From positions 4,077,592-4,141,591 of the forward strand of contig NW_026869996.1 in NCBI RefSeq assembly GCF_020882245.1: 64,000 nucleotides of DNA. Direction: 5' to 3'. The notes below the pieces were generated by a model. The model ran no database searches and had not been told where the DNA came from. It saw only the letters and a program-made list of their open reading frames with translations. The stretch is from Rhopalosiphum padi. Its lineage: Eukaryota; Arthropoda; Insecta; Hemiptera; Aphididae. Within the stretch, counting starts at the first letter, position 1; the number at the start of each line of letters is the position of its first letter. The position numbers and the translations under genes are program-made. This document shows, piece by piece, positions 24,744 through 39,500 of the stretch.

Positions 24744-27700
24744 TATGGGGTTTTGTTGAGGAAAAATGTTAAATTTAATTTATTTGATGGATTTAAATTG
24801 ATTTTTATGGGGTTTTTTGATGAATTAATGGATTTTTGAATAAATTTTAAGGAAATTTATGGTTTTTAATAATTTATTATGGGGGTTTGTTAAGGAAAAA
24901 TGTTAAATTTAATTTATTTGATGGATTTAAATTGGTTTTTATGGGGTTTTTTGATGAATTAATGGTATTTTTAATAAATTTTAAGGAAATTTCTGGTTTT
25001 TAATAATTTAGTATGGGGTTTTGTTAAGGAAAAATGTTAAATTTAATTTATTAGTTGGATTTAAATCGGTTATTATGGGGGATTGTTAAGGAATTATTGT
25101 TATTTTTAAGGGTTTTTATTAAATTTTAAGGAAACTTCTAGTTTTTAATAATTTATAATGGGGGTTACTATGGAAAAATGTTAAATTTAATTAATTGGTT
25201 GGATTTAAATCGGTTATTATGGGGGATTGTTAAGGAATTATTGTTATTTTTAAGGATTTTTATTAAATTTTAAGGAAACTTCTAGTTTTTAATAATGTAT
25301 AATGGGGGTTAGTATGGAAAAATGTTAAATTTAATTTATTAGTTGGATTTAAATCGGTTATTATGGGGGATTGTTAAGGAATTATTGTTATTTTTAATAA
25401 ATTTTAAGGAAATTTCTGGTTTTTAATAATTTAGTATGGGGTTTTGTTAAGGAAAAATGTTAAATTTAATTTATTTGATGGATTTAAAATGGTTTTTATG
25501 GGGTTTTTTGATGAATTAATGGTTTTTTTTATAAATTTTAAGGAAACTTCTAGTTTTTAATAATTTATAATGGGGGTTACTATGGAAAAATGTTAAATTT
25601 AATTTATTAGTTGGATTTAAATCGGTTATTATGGGGGATTGTTAAGGAATTATTGTTATTTTTAAGGATTTTTATTAAATTTTAAGGAAACTTCTAGTTT
25701 TTAATAATTTATAATGGGTGTTACTATGGAAAAATTGTTAAATTTAATTTATTTGATGGATTTAAATTGGTTTTTATGGGGTTTTTTGATGAATTAATTG
25801 TTTATTTTATAAATTTTTAGGAAACTTCTAGTTTTTAATAATTTATAATGGGGGTTAGTATGGAAAAATGTTAAATTTAATTTATTTGATGGATTTAAAT
25901 TGGTTTTTATGGGGTTTTTTGACGAAATAATGGTTTTTTTAATAAATTTTAAGGAAATTTCTGATTTTTAATAATTAATATGGGGTTTTGTTGAGGAAAA
26001 ATGTTAAATTTAATTTATTTGATGGATTTAAATTGATTTTTATGGGGTTTTTTGATGAATTAATGGATTTTTGAATAAATTTTAAGGAAATTTATGGTTT
26101 TTAATAATTTATTATGGGGGTTTGTTAAGGAAAAATGTTAAATTTAATTTATTTGATGGATTTAAATTGGTTTTTATGGGGTTTTTTGATGAATTAATGG
26201 TATTTTTAATAAATTTTAAGGAAATTTCTGGTTTTTAATAATTTAGTATGGGGTTTTGTTAAGGAAAAATGTTAAATTTAATTTATTAGTTGGATTTAAA
26301 TCGGTTATTATGGGGGATTGTTAAGGAATTATTGTTATTTTTAAGGGTTTTTATTAAATTTTAAGGAAACTTCTAGTTTTTAATAATTTATAATGGGGGT
26401 TACTATGGAAAAATGTTAAATTTAATTAATTGGTTGGATTTAAATCGGTTATTATGGGGGATTGTTAAGGAATTATTGTTATTTTTAAGGATTTTTATTA
26501 AATTTTAAGGAAACTTCTAGTTTTTAATAATGTATAATGGGGGTTAGTATGGAAAAATGTTAAATTTAATTTATTAGTTGGATTTAAATCGGTTATTATG
26601 GGGGATTGTTAAGGAATTATTGTTATTTTTAATAAATTTTAAGGAAATTTCTGGTTTTTAATAATTTAGTATGGGGTTTTGTTAAGGAAAAATGTTAAAT
26701 TTAATTTATTTGATGGATTTAAAATGGTTTTTATGGGGTTTTTTGATGAATTAATGGTTTTTTTTATAAATTTTAAGGAAACTTCTAGTTTTTAATAATT
26801 TATAATGGGGGTTACTATGGAAAAATGTTAAATTTAATTTATTAGTTGGATTTAAATCGGTTATTATGGGGGATTGTTAAGGAATTATTGTTATTTTTAA
26901 GGATTTTTATTAAATTTTAAGGAAACTTCTAGTTTTTAATAATTTATAATGGGTGTTACTATGGAAAAATTGTTAAATTTAATTTATTTGATGGATTTAA
27001 ATTGGTTTTTATGGGGTTTTTTGATGAATTAATTGTTTTTTTTATAAATTTTTAGGAAACTTCTAGTTTTTAATAATTTATAATGGGGGTTAGTATGGAA
27101 AAATGTTAAATTTAATTTATTTGATGGATTTAAATTGGTTTTTATGGGGTTTTTTGACGAAATAATGGTTTTTTTAATAAATTTTAAGGAAATTTCTGAT
27201 TTTTAATAATTAATATGGGGTTTTGTTGAGGAAAAATGTTAAATTTAATTTATTTGATGGATTTAAATTGATTTTTATGGGGTTTTTTGATGAATTAATG
27301 GATTTTTGAATAAATTTTAAGGAAATTTCTGGTTTTTAATAATTTAGTATGGGGTTTTGTTAAGGAAAAATGTTAAATTTAATTTATTAGTTGGATTTAA
27401 ATCGGTTATTATGGGGGATTGTTAAGGAATTATTGTTATTTTTAAGGGTTTTTATTAAATTTAAGGGAAACTTCTAGTTTTTAATAATTTATAATGGGGG
27501 TTACTATGGAAAAATGTTAAATTTAATTAATTGGTTGGATTTAAATCGGTTATTATGGGGGATTGTTAAGGAATTATTGTTATTTTTAAGGATTTTTATT
27601 AAATTTTAAGGAAACTTATAGTTTTTAATAATGTATAATGGGGGTTAGTATGGAAAAATGTTAAATTTAATTTATTAGTTGGATTTATATCGGTTATTAT

Positions 27701-28304
27701 GGGGGATTGTTAAGGAATTATTGTTATTTTTAATAAATTTTAAGGAAATTTCTGGTTTTTAATAATTTAGTATGGGGTTTTGTTAAGGAAAAATGTTAAA
27801 TTTAATTTATTTGATGGATTTAAAATGGTTTTTATGGGGTTTTTTGATGAATTAATGGTTTTTTTTTATAAATTTTAAGGAAACTTCTAGTTTTTAATAA
27901 TTTATAATGGGGGTTACTATGGAAAAATGTTAAATTTAATTTATTTGATGGATTTAAATTGGTTTTTATGGGGTTTTTTGATGAATTAATGGTTTTTTTT
28001 ATAAATTTTAAGGAAACTTCTAGTTTTTAATAATTTATAATGGGGGTTAGTATGGAAAAATGTTAAATTTAATTTATTTGATGGATTTAATTTGGTTTTT
28101 ATGGGGTTTTTTGATGAATTAATGGTTTTTTGAATAAATTTTAACGAAATTTATGGTTTTTAATAATTTATTATGGGGGTTTGTTAAGGAAAAATGTTAA
28201 ATTTAATTTATTTGATGGATTTAAATTGGTTTTTATGGGGTTTTTTGACGAAATAATGGTTTTTTTAATAAATCTTAAGGAAATTTCTGATTTTTAATAA
28301 TTAA
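24744..28304 (+). repeat. 1,235 bp higher-order repeat, three units
   Basis: Units start at 24744, 25979 and 27214, each opening TATGGGGTTTTGTTGAGG; the end marker CTGATTTTTAATAATTAA precedes 25979, 27214 and 28305. The first two units are 1,235 bp and nearly identical. The third is shorter and lacks the monomer carrying ATTTATGGTTTTTAATAATT: the AAGGGTTTTT marker at 26343 and 27444 is 1,101 bp apart, which is 1,235 minus 134. This is a footprint of unequal exchange by one monomer. Confidence 0.85.
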
Positions 28305-31300
28305 TATGGGGTTTTGTTGAGGAAAAATGTTAAATTTAATTTATTTGATGGATTTAAATTGATTTTTATGGGGTTTTTTGATGAATTAATGGATTTTTGA
28401 ATAAATTTTAAGGAAATTTATGGTTTTTAATAATTTATTATGGGGGTTTGTTAAGGAAAAATGTTAAATTTAATTTATTTGATGGATTTAAATTGGTTTT
28501 TATGGGGTTTTTTGATGAATTAATGGTATTTTTAATAAATTTTAAGGAAATTTCTGGTTTTTAATAATTTAGTATGGGGTTTTGTTAAGGAAAAATGTTA
28601 AATTTAATTTATTAGTTGGATTTAAATCGGTTATTATGGGGGATTGTTAAGGAATTATTGTTATTTTTAAGGGTTTTTATTAAATTTTAAGGAAACTTCT
28701 AGTTTTTAATAATTTATAATGGGGGTTACTATGGAAAAATGTTAAATTTAATTAATTGGTTGGATTTAAATCGGTTATTATGGGGGATTGTTAAGGAATT
28801 ATTGTTATTTTTAAGGATTTTTATTAAATTTTAAGGAAACTTCTAGTTTTTAATAATGTATAATGGGGGTTAGTATGGAAAAATGTTAAATTTAATTTAT
28901 TAGTTGGATTTAAATCGGTTATTATGGGGGATTGTTAAGGAATTATTGTTATTTTTAATAAATTTTAAGGAAATTTCTGGTTTTTAATAATTTAGTATGG
29001 GGTTTTGTTAAGGAATAATGTTAAATTTAATTTATTTGATGGATTTAAAATGGTTTTTATGGGGTTTTTTGATGAATTAATGGTTTTTTTTATAAATTTT
29101 AAGGAAACTTCTAGTTTTTAATAATTTATAATGGGGGTTACTATGGAAAAATGTTAAATTTAATTTATTTGATGGATTTATATTGGTTTTTATGGGGTTT
29201 TTTGAAGAAATAATGGTTTTTTTAATAAATTTTAAGGAAATTTCTGGTTTTTAATAATTTATTATGGGGGTTTGTTAAGGAAAAATGTTAAATTTAATTT
29301 ATTTGATGGATTTAAATTGGTTTTTATGGGGTTTTTTGATGAATTAATGGTTTTTTTTATAAATTTTAAAGAAATTTATGGTTTTTAATAATTTATTATG
29401 GGGGTTTGTTAAGGAAAAATGTTAAATTTAATTTATTTGATGGATTTAAATTGGTTTTTATGGGGTTTTTTGATGAATTAATGGTTTTTTTTATAAATTT
29501 TAAAGAAACTTCTAGTTTTTAATAATTTATAATGGGGGTTACTATGGAAAAATGTTAAATTTAATTTATTTGATGGATTTAAATTGGTTTTTATGGGGTT
29601 TTTTGAAGAAATAATGGTTTTTTTAATAAATTTTAAGGAAATTTCTGGTTTTTAATAATTTATTATGGGGTTTTGTTAAGGAAAAATGTTAAATTTAATT
29701 TATTTGATGGATTTAAATTGGTTTTTATGTGGTTTTTTGATGAATTAATGGTTTTTTTTATAAATTTTAAGGAAACTTCTAGTTTTTAATAATTTATAAT
29801 GGGGGTTACTATGGAAAAATGTTAAATTTAATTTATTTGATGGATTTAAATTGGTTTTTATGGGGTTTTTTGATGAATTAAATGTTTTTTTTATAAATTT
29901 TAAGGAAACTTCTAGTTTTTAATAATTTATAATGGGGGTTAGTATGGAAAAATGTTAAATTTAATTTATTGGTTGGATTTAAATTGGTTTTTATGGGGTT
30001 TTTTGAAGAAATAATGGTTTTTTTAATAAATTTTTAGGAAATTTCTGGTTTTTAATAATTTATTATGGGGTTTTGTTAAGGAAAAATGTTAAATTTAATT
30101 TATTTGATGGATTTAAATTGGTTTTTATGGGGTTTTTTGATGAATTAATGGTTTTTTTTATAAATTTTAAGGAAACTTCTAGTTTTTAATAATTTATAAT
30201 GGGGGTTAGTATGGAAAAATGTTAAATTTAATTTATTTGATGGATTTAATTTGGTTTTTATGGGGTTTTTTGATGAATTAATGGTTTTTTGAATAAATTT
30301 TAACGAAATTTATGGTTTTTAATAATTTATTATGGGGGTTTGTTAAGGAAAAATGTTAAATTTAATTTATTTGATGGATTTAAATTGGTTTTTATAGGGT
30401 TTTTTGATGAATTAATGGTTTTTTTTATAAATTTTAAAGAAACTTCTAGTTTTTAATAATTTATAATGGGGGTTACTATGGAAAAATGTTAAATTTAATT
30501 TATTTGATGGATTTATATTGGTTTTTATGGGGTTTTTTGAAGAAATAATGGTTTTTTTAATAAATTTTAAGGAAATTTCTGGTTTTTAATAATTTATTAT
30601 GGGGTTTTGTTAAGGAAAAATGTTAAATTTAATTTATTTGATGGATTTAAATTGGTTTTTATGGGGTTTTTTGATGAATTAATGGTTTTTTTTATAAATT
30701 TTAAGGAAACTTCTAGTTTTTAATAATTTATAATGGGGGTTACTATGGAAAAATGTTAAATTTAATTTATTTGTTGGATTTAAATCGGTTATTATGGGGG
30801 ATTGTTAAGGAATTATTGTTATTTTTAAGGATTTTTATTAAATTTTAAGGAAACTTCTAGTTTTTAATAATTTATAATGGGGGTTAGTATGGAAAAATGT
30901 TAAATTTAATTTATTTGATGGATTTAAATTGGTTTTTATGGGGTTTTTTGATGAATTAATTGTTTTTTTTATAAATTTTAAGGAAACTTCTAGTTTTTAA
31001 TAATTTATAATGGGGGTTACTATGGAAAAATGTTAAATTTAATTTATTTGATGGATTTAAATTGGTTTTTATGGGGTTTTTTGAAGAAATAATGGTTTTT
31101 TTAATAAATTTTAAGGAAATTTCTGGTTTTTAATAATTTATTATGGGGTTTTGTTAAGGAAAAATGTTAAATTTAATTTATTTGATGGATTTAAATTGGT
31201 TTTTATGGGGTTTTTTGATGAATTAATGGTTTTTTTTATAAATTTTAAAGAAATTTATGGTTTTTAATAATTTATTATGGGGGTTTGTTAAGGAAAAATG

Positions 31301-34300
31301 TTAAATTTAATTTATTTGATGGATTTAAATTGGTTTTTATGGGGTTTTTTGATGAATTAATGGTTTTTTTTATAAATTTTAAAGAAACTTCTAGTTTTTA
31401 ATAATTTATAATGGGGGTTACTATGGAAAAATGTTAAATTTAATTTATTTGATGGATTTAAATTGGTTTTTATGGGGTTTTTTGAAGAAATAATGGTTTT
31501 TTTAATAAATTTTAAGGAAATTTCTGGTTTTTAATAATTTATTATGGGGTTTTGTTAAGGAAAAATGTTAAATTTAATTTATTTGATGGATTTAAATTGG
31601 TTTTTATGTGGTTTTTTGATGAATTAATGGTTTTTTTTATAAATTTTAAGGAAACTTCTAGTTTTTAATAATTTATAATGGGGGTTACTATGGAAAAATG
31701 TTAAATTTAATTTATTTGATGGATTTAAATTGGTTTTTATGGGGTTTTTTGATGAATTAATTGTTTTTTTTATAAATTTTAAGGAAACTTCTAGTTTTTA
31801 ATAATTTATAATGGGGGTTAGTATGGAAAAATGTTAAATTTAATTTATTGGTTGGATTTAAATTGGTTTTTATGGGGTTTTTTGAAGAAATAATGGTTTT
31901 TTTAATAAATTTTAAGGAAATTTCTGGTTTTTAATAATTTATTATGGGGTTTTGTTAAGGAAAAATGTTAAATTTAATTTATTTGATGGATTTAAATTGG
32001 TTTTTATGGGGTTTTTTGATTAATTAATGGTTTTTTTTTATAAATTTTAAGGAAACTTCTAGTTTTTAATAATTTATAATGGGGGTTAGTATGGAAAAAT
32101 GTTAAATTTAATTTATTTGATGGATTTAATTTGGTTTTTATGGGGTTTTTTGATGAATTAATGGTTTTTTGAATAAATTTTAACGAAATTTATGGTTTTT
32201 AATAATTTATTATGGGGGTTTGTTAAGGAAAAATGTTAAATTTAATTTATTTGATGGATTTAAATTGGTTTTTATGGGGTTTTTTGATGAATTAATGGTT
32301 TTTTTTTATAAATTTTAAAGAAACTTCTAGTTTTTAATAATTTATAATGGGGGTTACTATGGAAAAATGTTAAATTTAATTTATTTGATGGATTTAAATT
32401 GGTTTTTATGGGGTTTTTTGAAGAAATAATGGTTTTTTTAATAAATTTTAAGGAAATTTCTGGTTTTTAATAATTTATTATGGGGTTTTGTTAAGGAAAA
32501 ATGTTAAATTTAATTTATTTGATGGATTTAAATTGATTTTTATGGGGTTTTTTGATGAATTAATGGATTTTTGAATAAATTTTAAGGAAATTTATGGTTT
32601 TTAATAATTTATTATGGGGGTTTGTTAAGGAAAAATGTTAAATTTAATTTATTTGATGGATTTAAATTGGTTTTTATGGGGTTTTTTGATGAATTAATGG
32701 TATTTTTAATAAATTTTAAGGAAATTTCTGGTTTTTAATAATTTGGTATGGCGTTTTGTTAAGGAAAAATGTTAAATTTAATTTATTTGATGGATTTAAA
32801 ATGGTTTTTATGGGGTTTTTTGATGAATTAATGGTTTTTTTTATAAATTTTAAGGAAACTTCTAGTTTTTAATAATTTATAATGGGGGTTACTATGGAAA
32901 AATGTTAAATTTAATTTATTAGTTGGATTTAAATCGGTTATTATGGGGGATTGTTAAGGAATTATTGTTATTTTTAAGGATTTTTATTAAATTTTAAGGA
33001 AACTTCTAGTTTTTAATAATTTATAATGGGGGTTAGTATGGAAAAATGTTAAATTTAATTTATTTGATTGATTTAAATTGGTTTTTATGGGGTTTTTTGA
33101 TGAATTAATGGTTTTTTTTATAATATTTAAGGAAACTTCTAGTTTTTAATAATTTATAATGGGGGTTAGTATGGAAAAATGTTAAATTTAATTTATTTGA
33201 TGGATTTAAATTGGTTTTTATGGGGTTTTTTGACGAAATATTGGTTTTTTTAATAAATTTTAAGGAAATTTCTGATTTTTAATAATTTATTATGGGGTTT
33301 TGTTGAGGAAAAATGTTAAATTTAATTTATTTGATGGATTTAAATTGATTTTTATGGGGTTTTTTGATGAATTAATGGATTTTTGAATAAATTTTAAGGA
33401 AATTTCTGGTTTTTAATAATTTAGTATGGGGTTTTGTTAAGGAAAAATGTTAAATTTAATTTATTTGATGGATTTAAAATGGTTTTTATGGGGTTTTTTG
33501 ATGAATTAATGGTTTTTTTTTATAAATTTTAAGGAAACTTCTAGTTTTTAATAATTTATAATGGGGGTTACTATGGAAAAATGTTAAATTTAATTTATTG
33601 GTTGGATTTAAATCGGTTATTATGGGGGCTTGTTAAGGAATTATTGTTATTTTTAAGGATTTTTATTAAATTTTAAGGAAACTTCTAGTTTTTAATAATT
33701 TATAATGGGGGTTAGTATGGAAAAATGTTAAATTTAATTTATTTGATGGATTTAAATTGGTTTTTATGGGGTTTTTTGATGAATTAATGGTTTTTTTTAT
33801 AAATTTTAAGGAAACTTCTAGTTTTTAATAATTTATAATGGGGGTTACTATGGAAAAATGTTAAATTTAATTTATTAGTTGGATTTAAATCGGTTATTAT
33901 GGGGGATTGTTAAGGAATTATTGTTATTTTTAAGGATTTTTATTAAATTTTAAGGAAACTTCTAGTTTTTAATAATTTATAATGGGGGTTAGTATGGAAA
34001 AATGTTAAATTTAATTTATTTGATGGATTTAAATTGGTTTTTATGGGGTTTTTTGATGAATTAATGGATTTTTGAATAAATTTTAAGGAAATTTATGGTT
34101 TTTAATAATTTATTATGGGGGTTTGTTAAGGAAAAATGTTAAATTTAATTTATTTGATGGATTTAAAATGGTTTTTATGGGGTTTTTTGATGAATTAATG
34201 GTTTTTTTTATAAATTTTAAGGAAACTTCTAGTTTTTAATAATTTATAATGGGGGTTACTATGGAAAAATGTTAAATTTAATTTATTGGTTGGATTTAAA

Positions 34301-36002
34301 TCGGTTATTATGGGGGATTGTTAAGGAATTATTGTTATTTTTAAGGATTTTTATTAAATTTTAAGGAAACTTCTAGTTTTTAATAATTTTTAATGGGGGT
34401 TACTATGGAAAAATGTTAAATTTAATTTATTGGTTGGATTTAAATCGGTTATTATGGGGGATTGTTAAGGAATTATTGTTATTTTTAAGGATTTTTATTA
34501 AATTTTAAGGAAACTTCTAGTTTTTAATAATTTATAATGGGGGTTAGTATGGAAAAATGTTAAATTTAATTTATTAGTTGGATTTAAATCGGTTATTATA
34601 GGGGATTGTTAAGGAATTATTGTTATTTTTAAGGATTTTTATTAAATTTTAAGGAAACTTCTAGTTTTTAATAATTTATAATGGGGGTTAGTATGGAAAA
34701 ATGTTAAATTTAATTTATTTGATGGATTTAAATTGGTTTTTATGGGGTTTTTTGATGAATTAATGGTTTTTTTTATAAATTTTAAGGAAACTTCTAGTTT
34801 TTAATAATTTATAATGAGGGTTACTATGGAAAAATGTTAAATTTAATTTATTTGATGGATTTAAATTGGTTTTTATGGGGTTTTTTGAAGAAATAATGGT
34901 TTTTTTTAATAAATTTTAAGGAAATTTCTGGTTTTTAATAATTTAGTATGGGGTTTTGTTAAGGAAAAATGTTAAATTTAATTTATTTGATGGATTTAAA
35001 TCGGTTATTATGGGGGATTGTTAAGGAATTATTGTTATTTTTAAGGATTTTTATTAAATTTTAAGGAAACTTCTAGTTTTTAATAATTTTTAATGGGGGT
35101 TACTATGGAAAAATGTTAAATTTAATTTATTGGTTGGATTTTAATCGGTTATTATGGGGGATTGTTAAGGAATTATTGTTATTTTTAAGGATTTTTATTA
35201 AATTTTAAGGAAACTTCTAGTTTTTAATAATTTATAATGGGGGTTACTATGGAAAAATGTTAAATTTAATTTATTGGTTGGATTTAAATCGGTTATTATG
35301 GGGGATTGTTAAGGAATTATTGTTATTTTTAAGGATTTTTATTAAATTTTAAGGAAACTTCTAGTTTTTAATAATTTTTAATGGGGGTTACTATGGAAAA
35401 ATGTTAAATTTAATTTATTGGTTGGATTTAAATCGGTTATTATGGGGTTTTTTGAAGAAATAATGGTTTTTTTAATAAATTTTAAGGAAATTTCTGGTTT
35501 TTAATAATTTATTATGGGGTTTTGTAAAGGAAAAATGTTAAATTTAATTCATTTGATGGATTTAAATTGGTTTTTATGGGGTTTTTTGATGAATTAATGG
35601 TATTTTTAATAAATTTTAAGGAAATTTATGGTTTTTAATAATTTATTATGGGGGTTTGTTAAGGAAAAATGTTAAATTTAATTTATTTGATGGATTTAAA
35701 TTGGTTTTTATGGGGTTTTTTGATGAATTAATGGTATTTTTAATAAATTTTAAGGAAATTTCTGGTTTTTAATAATTTAGTATGGGGTTTTGTTAAGGAA
35801 AAATGTTAAATTTAATTTATTAGTTGGATTTAAATCGGTTATTATGGGGGATTGTTAAGGAATTATTGTTATTTTTAAGGGTTTTTATTAAATTTAAGGG
35901 AAACTTCTAGTTTTTAATAATTTATAATGGGGGTTACTATGGAAAAATGTTAAATTTAATTAATTGGTTGGATTTAAATCGGTTATTATGGGGGATTGTT
36001 AA
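24744..36002 (+). repeat. AT-rich satellite array, middle block
   Basis: The same 134/144 bp satellite resumes in the same orientation immediately after the Helitron, completing the monomer cut at 19704. It includes a local 1,235 bp higher-order repeat (listed separately) up to about 29 kb. From about 29 to 32.5 kb there are mixed A and B monomers with repeated GAAGAAATAATGG variants. Between about 33.6 and 35.4 kb type C monomers are frequent, often in consecutive runs. No genes are seen. It is cut off by the run of N. Confidence 0.98.
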
Positions 36003-36502
36003 NNNNNNNNNNNNNNNNNNNNNNNNNNNNNNNNNNNNNNNNNNNNNNNNNNNNNNNNNNNNNNNNNNNNNNNNNNNNNNNNNNNNNNNNNNNNNNNNNN
36101 NNNNNNNNNNNNNNNNNNNNNNNNNNNNNNNNNNNNNNNNNNNNNNNNNNNNNNNNNNNNNNNNNNNNNNNNNNNNNNNNNNNNNNNNNNNNNNNNNNNN
36201 NNNNNNNNNNNNNNNNNNNNNNNNNNNNNNNNNNNNNNNNNNNNNNNNNNNNNNNNNNNNNNNNNNNNNNNNNNNNNNNNNNNNNNNNNNNNNNNNNNNN
36301 NNNNNNNNNNNNNNNNNNNNNNNNNNNNNNNNNNNNNNNNNNNNNNNNNNNNNNNNNNNNNNNNNNNNNNNNNNNNNNNNNNNNNNNNNNNNNNNNNNNN
36401 NNNNNNNNNNNNNNNNNNNNNNNNNNNNNNNNNNNNNNNNNNNNNNNNNNNNNNNNNNNNNNNNNNNNNNNNNNNNNNNNNNNNNNNNNNNNNNNNNNNN
36501 NN
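36003..36502. other. assembly gap, 500 N
   Basis: Exactly 500 N inside the satellite. The round number suggests a scaffold placeholder of unknown true length. The array continues in the same orientation on both sides, so the missing DNA is probably more satellite, but its length and content cannot be inferred. Confidence 0.99.
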
Positions 36503-39500
36503 TTAATGGTATTTTTAATAAATTTTAAGGAAATTTATGGTTTTTAATAATTTATTATGGGGGTTTGTTAAGGAAAAATGTTAAATTTAATTTATTTGAT
36601 GGATTTAAATTGGTTTTTATGGGGGTTTTTTTTGATGAATTAATGGTTTTTTTTTATAAATTTTAAGGAAACTTCTAGTTTTTAATAATTTATAATGGCG
36701 GTTACTATGGAAAAATGTTAAATTTAATTTATTAGTTGGATTTAAATCGGTTATTATGGGGGATTGATAAGGAATTATTGTTATTTTTAAGGATTTTTAT
36801 TAAATTTTAAGGAAACTTCTAGTTTTTAATAATTTATAATGGGGGTTAGTATGGAAAAATGTTAAATTTAAATTATTTGATGGATTTAAATCGGTTATTA
36901 TGGGGTTTTTTTTATGAATTAATGGTATTTTTAATAAATTTTAAGGAAATTTATGGTTTTTAATAATTTATTATGGGGGTTTGTTAAGGAAAAATGTTAA
37001 ATTTAATTTATTTGATGGATTTAAATTGGTTTTTATGGGGTTTTTTGATGAATTAATGGTATTTTTTTATAAATTTTAAGGAAATTTCTTGTTTTAATAA
37101 TTTAGTATTGGGTTTTGTTAAGGAAAAATGTTAAATTTAATTTATTTGATGGATTTTAAATTGGTTTTTATGGGGTTTTTTGATGAATTAATGGTTTTTT
37201 TTTTATAAATTTTAAGGAAACTTCTTGTTTTTAATAATTTATAATGGGGGTTAATATGGAAAAAATGTTAAATTTAATTTATTTGATGGATTTTAAATTG
37301 GTTTTTATGGGGTTTTTTGAAGAAATAATGGTTTTTTTTAATAAATTTTAAGGAAATTTCTGGTTTTTAATAATTTATTATGGGGTTTTGTTAAGGAAAA
37401 AATGTTAAATTTAATTTATTTGATGGATTTATATTGGTTTTTATGGGGGTTTTTTGATGAATTAATGGTATTTTTTATAAATTTTAAGGAAACTTCTAGT
37501 TTTTAATAATTTATAATGGCGGTTACTATGGAAAAATGTTAAATTTAATTTATTAGTTGGATTTAAATCGGTTATTATGGGGATTGTTAAGGAATTATTG
37601 TTATTTTTAAGGATTTTATTAAATTTTAAGGAAACTTCTAGTTTTTAATAATTTATAATGGGGGGTTAGTATGGAAAAATGTTAAATTTAAATTATTTGA
37701 TGGATTTAAATCGGTTATTATGGGGTTTTTTTTTATGAATTAATGGTATTTTTAATAAATTTTAAGGAAATTTATGGTTTTTAATAATTTATTATGGGGG
37801 TTTGTTAAGGAAAAATGTTAAATTTAATTTATTTGATGGATTTAAATTGGTTTTTTATGGGGTTTTTTGATGAATTAATGGTATTTTTTATAAATTTTAA
37901 GGAAATTTCTGGTTTTTAATAATTTATTATGGGGTTTTGTTAAGGAAAAATGTTAAATTTAATTTATTTGATGGATTTAAATTGGTTTTTATGGGGTTTT
38001 TTTTTTTGATGAATTAATGGTTTTTTTTTATAAATTTTAAGGAAACTTCTAGTTTTTAATAATTTATAATGGGGGGTTACTATGGAAAAAATGTTAAATT
38101 TAAATTATTTGATGGATATAAATCGGTTATTATAGGGTTTTTTGATGAATTAATGGTATTTTTAATAAATTTTAAGGAAATTTATGGTTTTTAATAATTT
38201 ATTATGGGGTTTGTTAAGGAAAAATGTTAAATTTAATTTATTTGATGGATTTAAATTGGTTTTTATGGGGTTTTTTGATGAATTAATGGTTTTTTTTTAT
38301 AAATTTTAAGGAAACTTCTAGTTTTTAATAATTTATAATGGCGGTTACTATGGAAAAATGTTAAATTTAATTTATTAGTTGGATTTAAATCGGTTATTAT
38401 GGGGGATTGTTAAGGAATTATTGTTATTTTTAAGGATTTTTATTAAATTTTAAGGAAACTTCTAGTTTTTAATAATTTATAATGGGGGTTAGTATGGAAA
38501 AATGTTAAATTTAAATTATTTGATGGATTTAAATCGGTTTATTATGGGGTTTTTTTTATGAATTAATGGTATTTTTAATAAATTTTAAGGAAATTTATGG
38601 TTTTTAATAATTTATTATGGGGGTTTGTTAAGGAAAAATGTTAAATTTAATTTATTGATGGATTTTAAATTGGTTTTTTATGGGGTTTTTTGATGAATTA
38701 ATGGTTTTTTTTTATAAATTTTAAGGAAACTTCTAGTTTTTAATAATTTATAATGGCGGTTACTATGGAAAAATGTTAAATTTAATTTATTAGTTGGATT
38801 TAAATCGGTTATTATGGGGGATTGTTAAGGAATTATTGTTATTTTTAAGGATTTTATTAAATTTTAAGGAAACTTCTAGTTTTTAATAATTTATAATGGG
38901 GGTTAGTATGGAAAAATGTTAAATTTAAATTATTTGATGGATTTAAATCGGTTATTATGGGGTTTTTTTTATGAATTAATGGTATTTTTAATAAATTTTA
39001 AGGAAATTTATGGTTTTTAATAATTTATTATGGGGGTTTGTTAAGGAAAAATGTTAAATTTAATTTATTTGATGGATTTAAATTGGTTTTTATGGGGTTT
39101 TTTTGATGAATTAATGGTATTTTTTATAAATTTTAAGGAAATTTCTGGTTTTTAATAATTTATTATGGGGTTTTGTTAAGGGAAAAATGTTAAATTTAAT
39201 TTATTTGATGGATTTAAATTGGTTTTTATGGGGTTTTTTTGATGAATTAATGGTTTTTTTTATAAATTTTAAGGAAACTTCTAGTTTTTAATAATTTATA
39301 ATGGGGGTTACTATGGAAAAATGTTAAATTTAAATTATTTGATGGATATAAATCGGTTATTATAGGGTTTTTTGATGAATTAATGGTATTTTTAATAAAT
39401 TTTAAGGAAATTTATGGTTTTTAATAATTTATTATGGGGGTTTGTTAAGGAAAAATGTTAAATTTAATTTATTTGATGGATTTAAATTGGTTTTTATGGG

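Noticed and set aside
35947..36547. Open frames running through the run of N
   Set aside because: They are open only because N cannot be read as stop. The ends are ordinary satellite.
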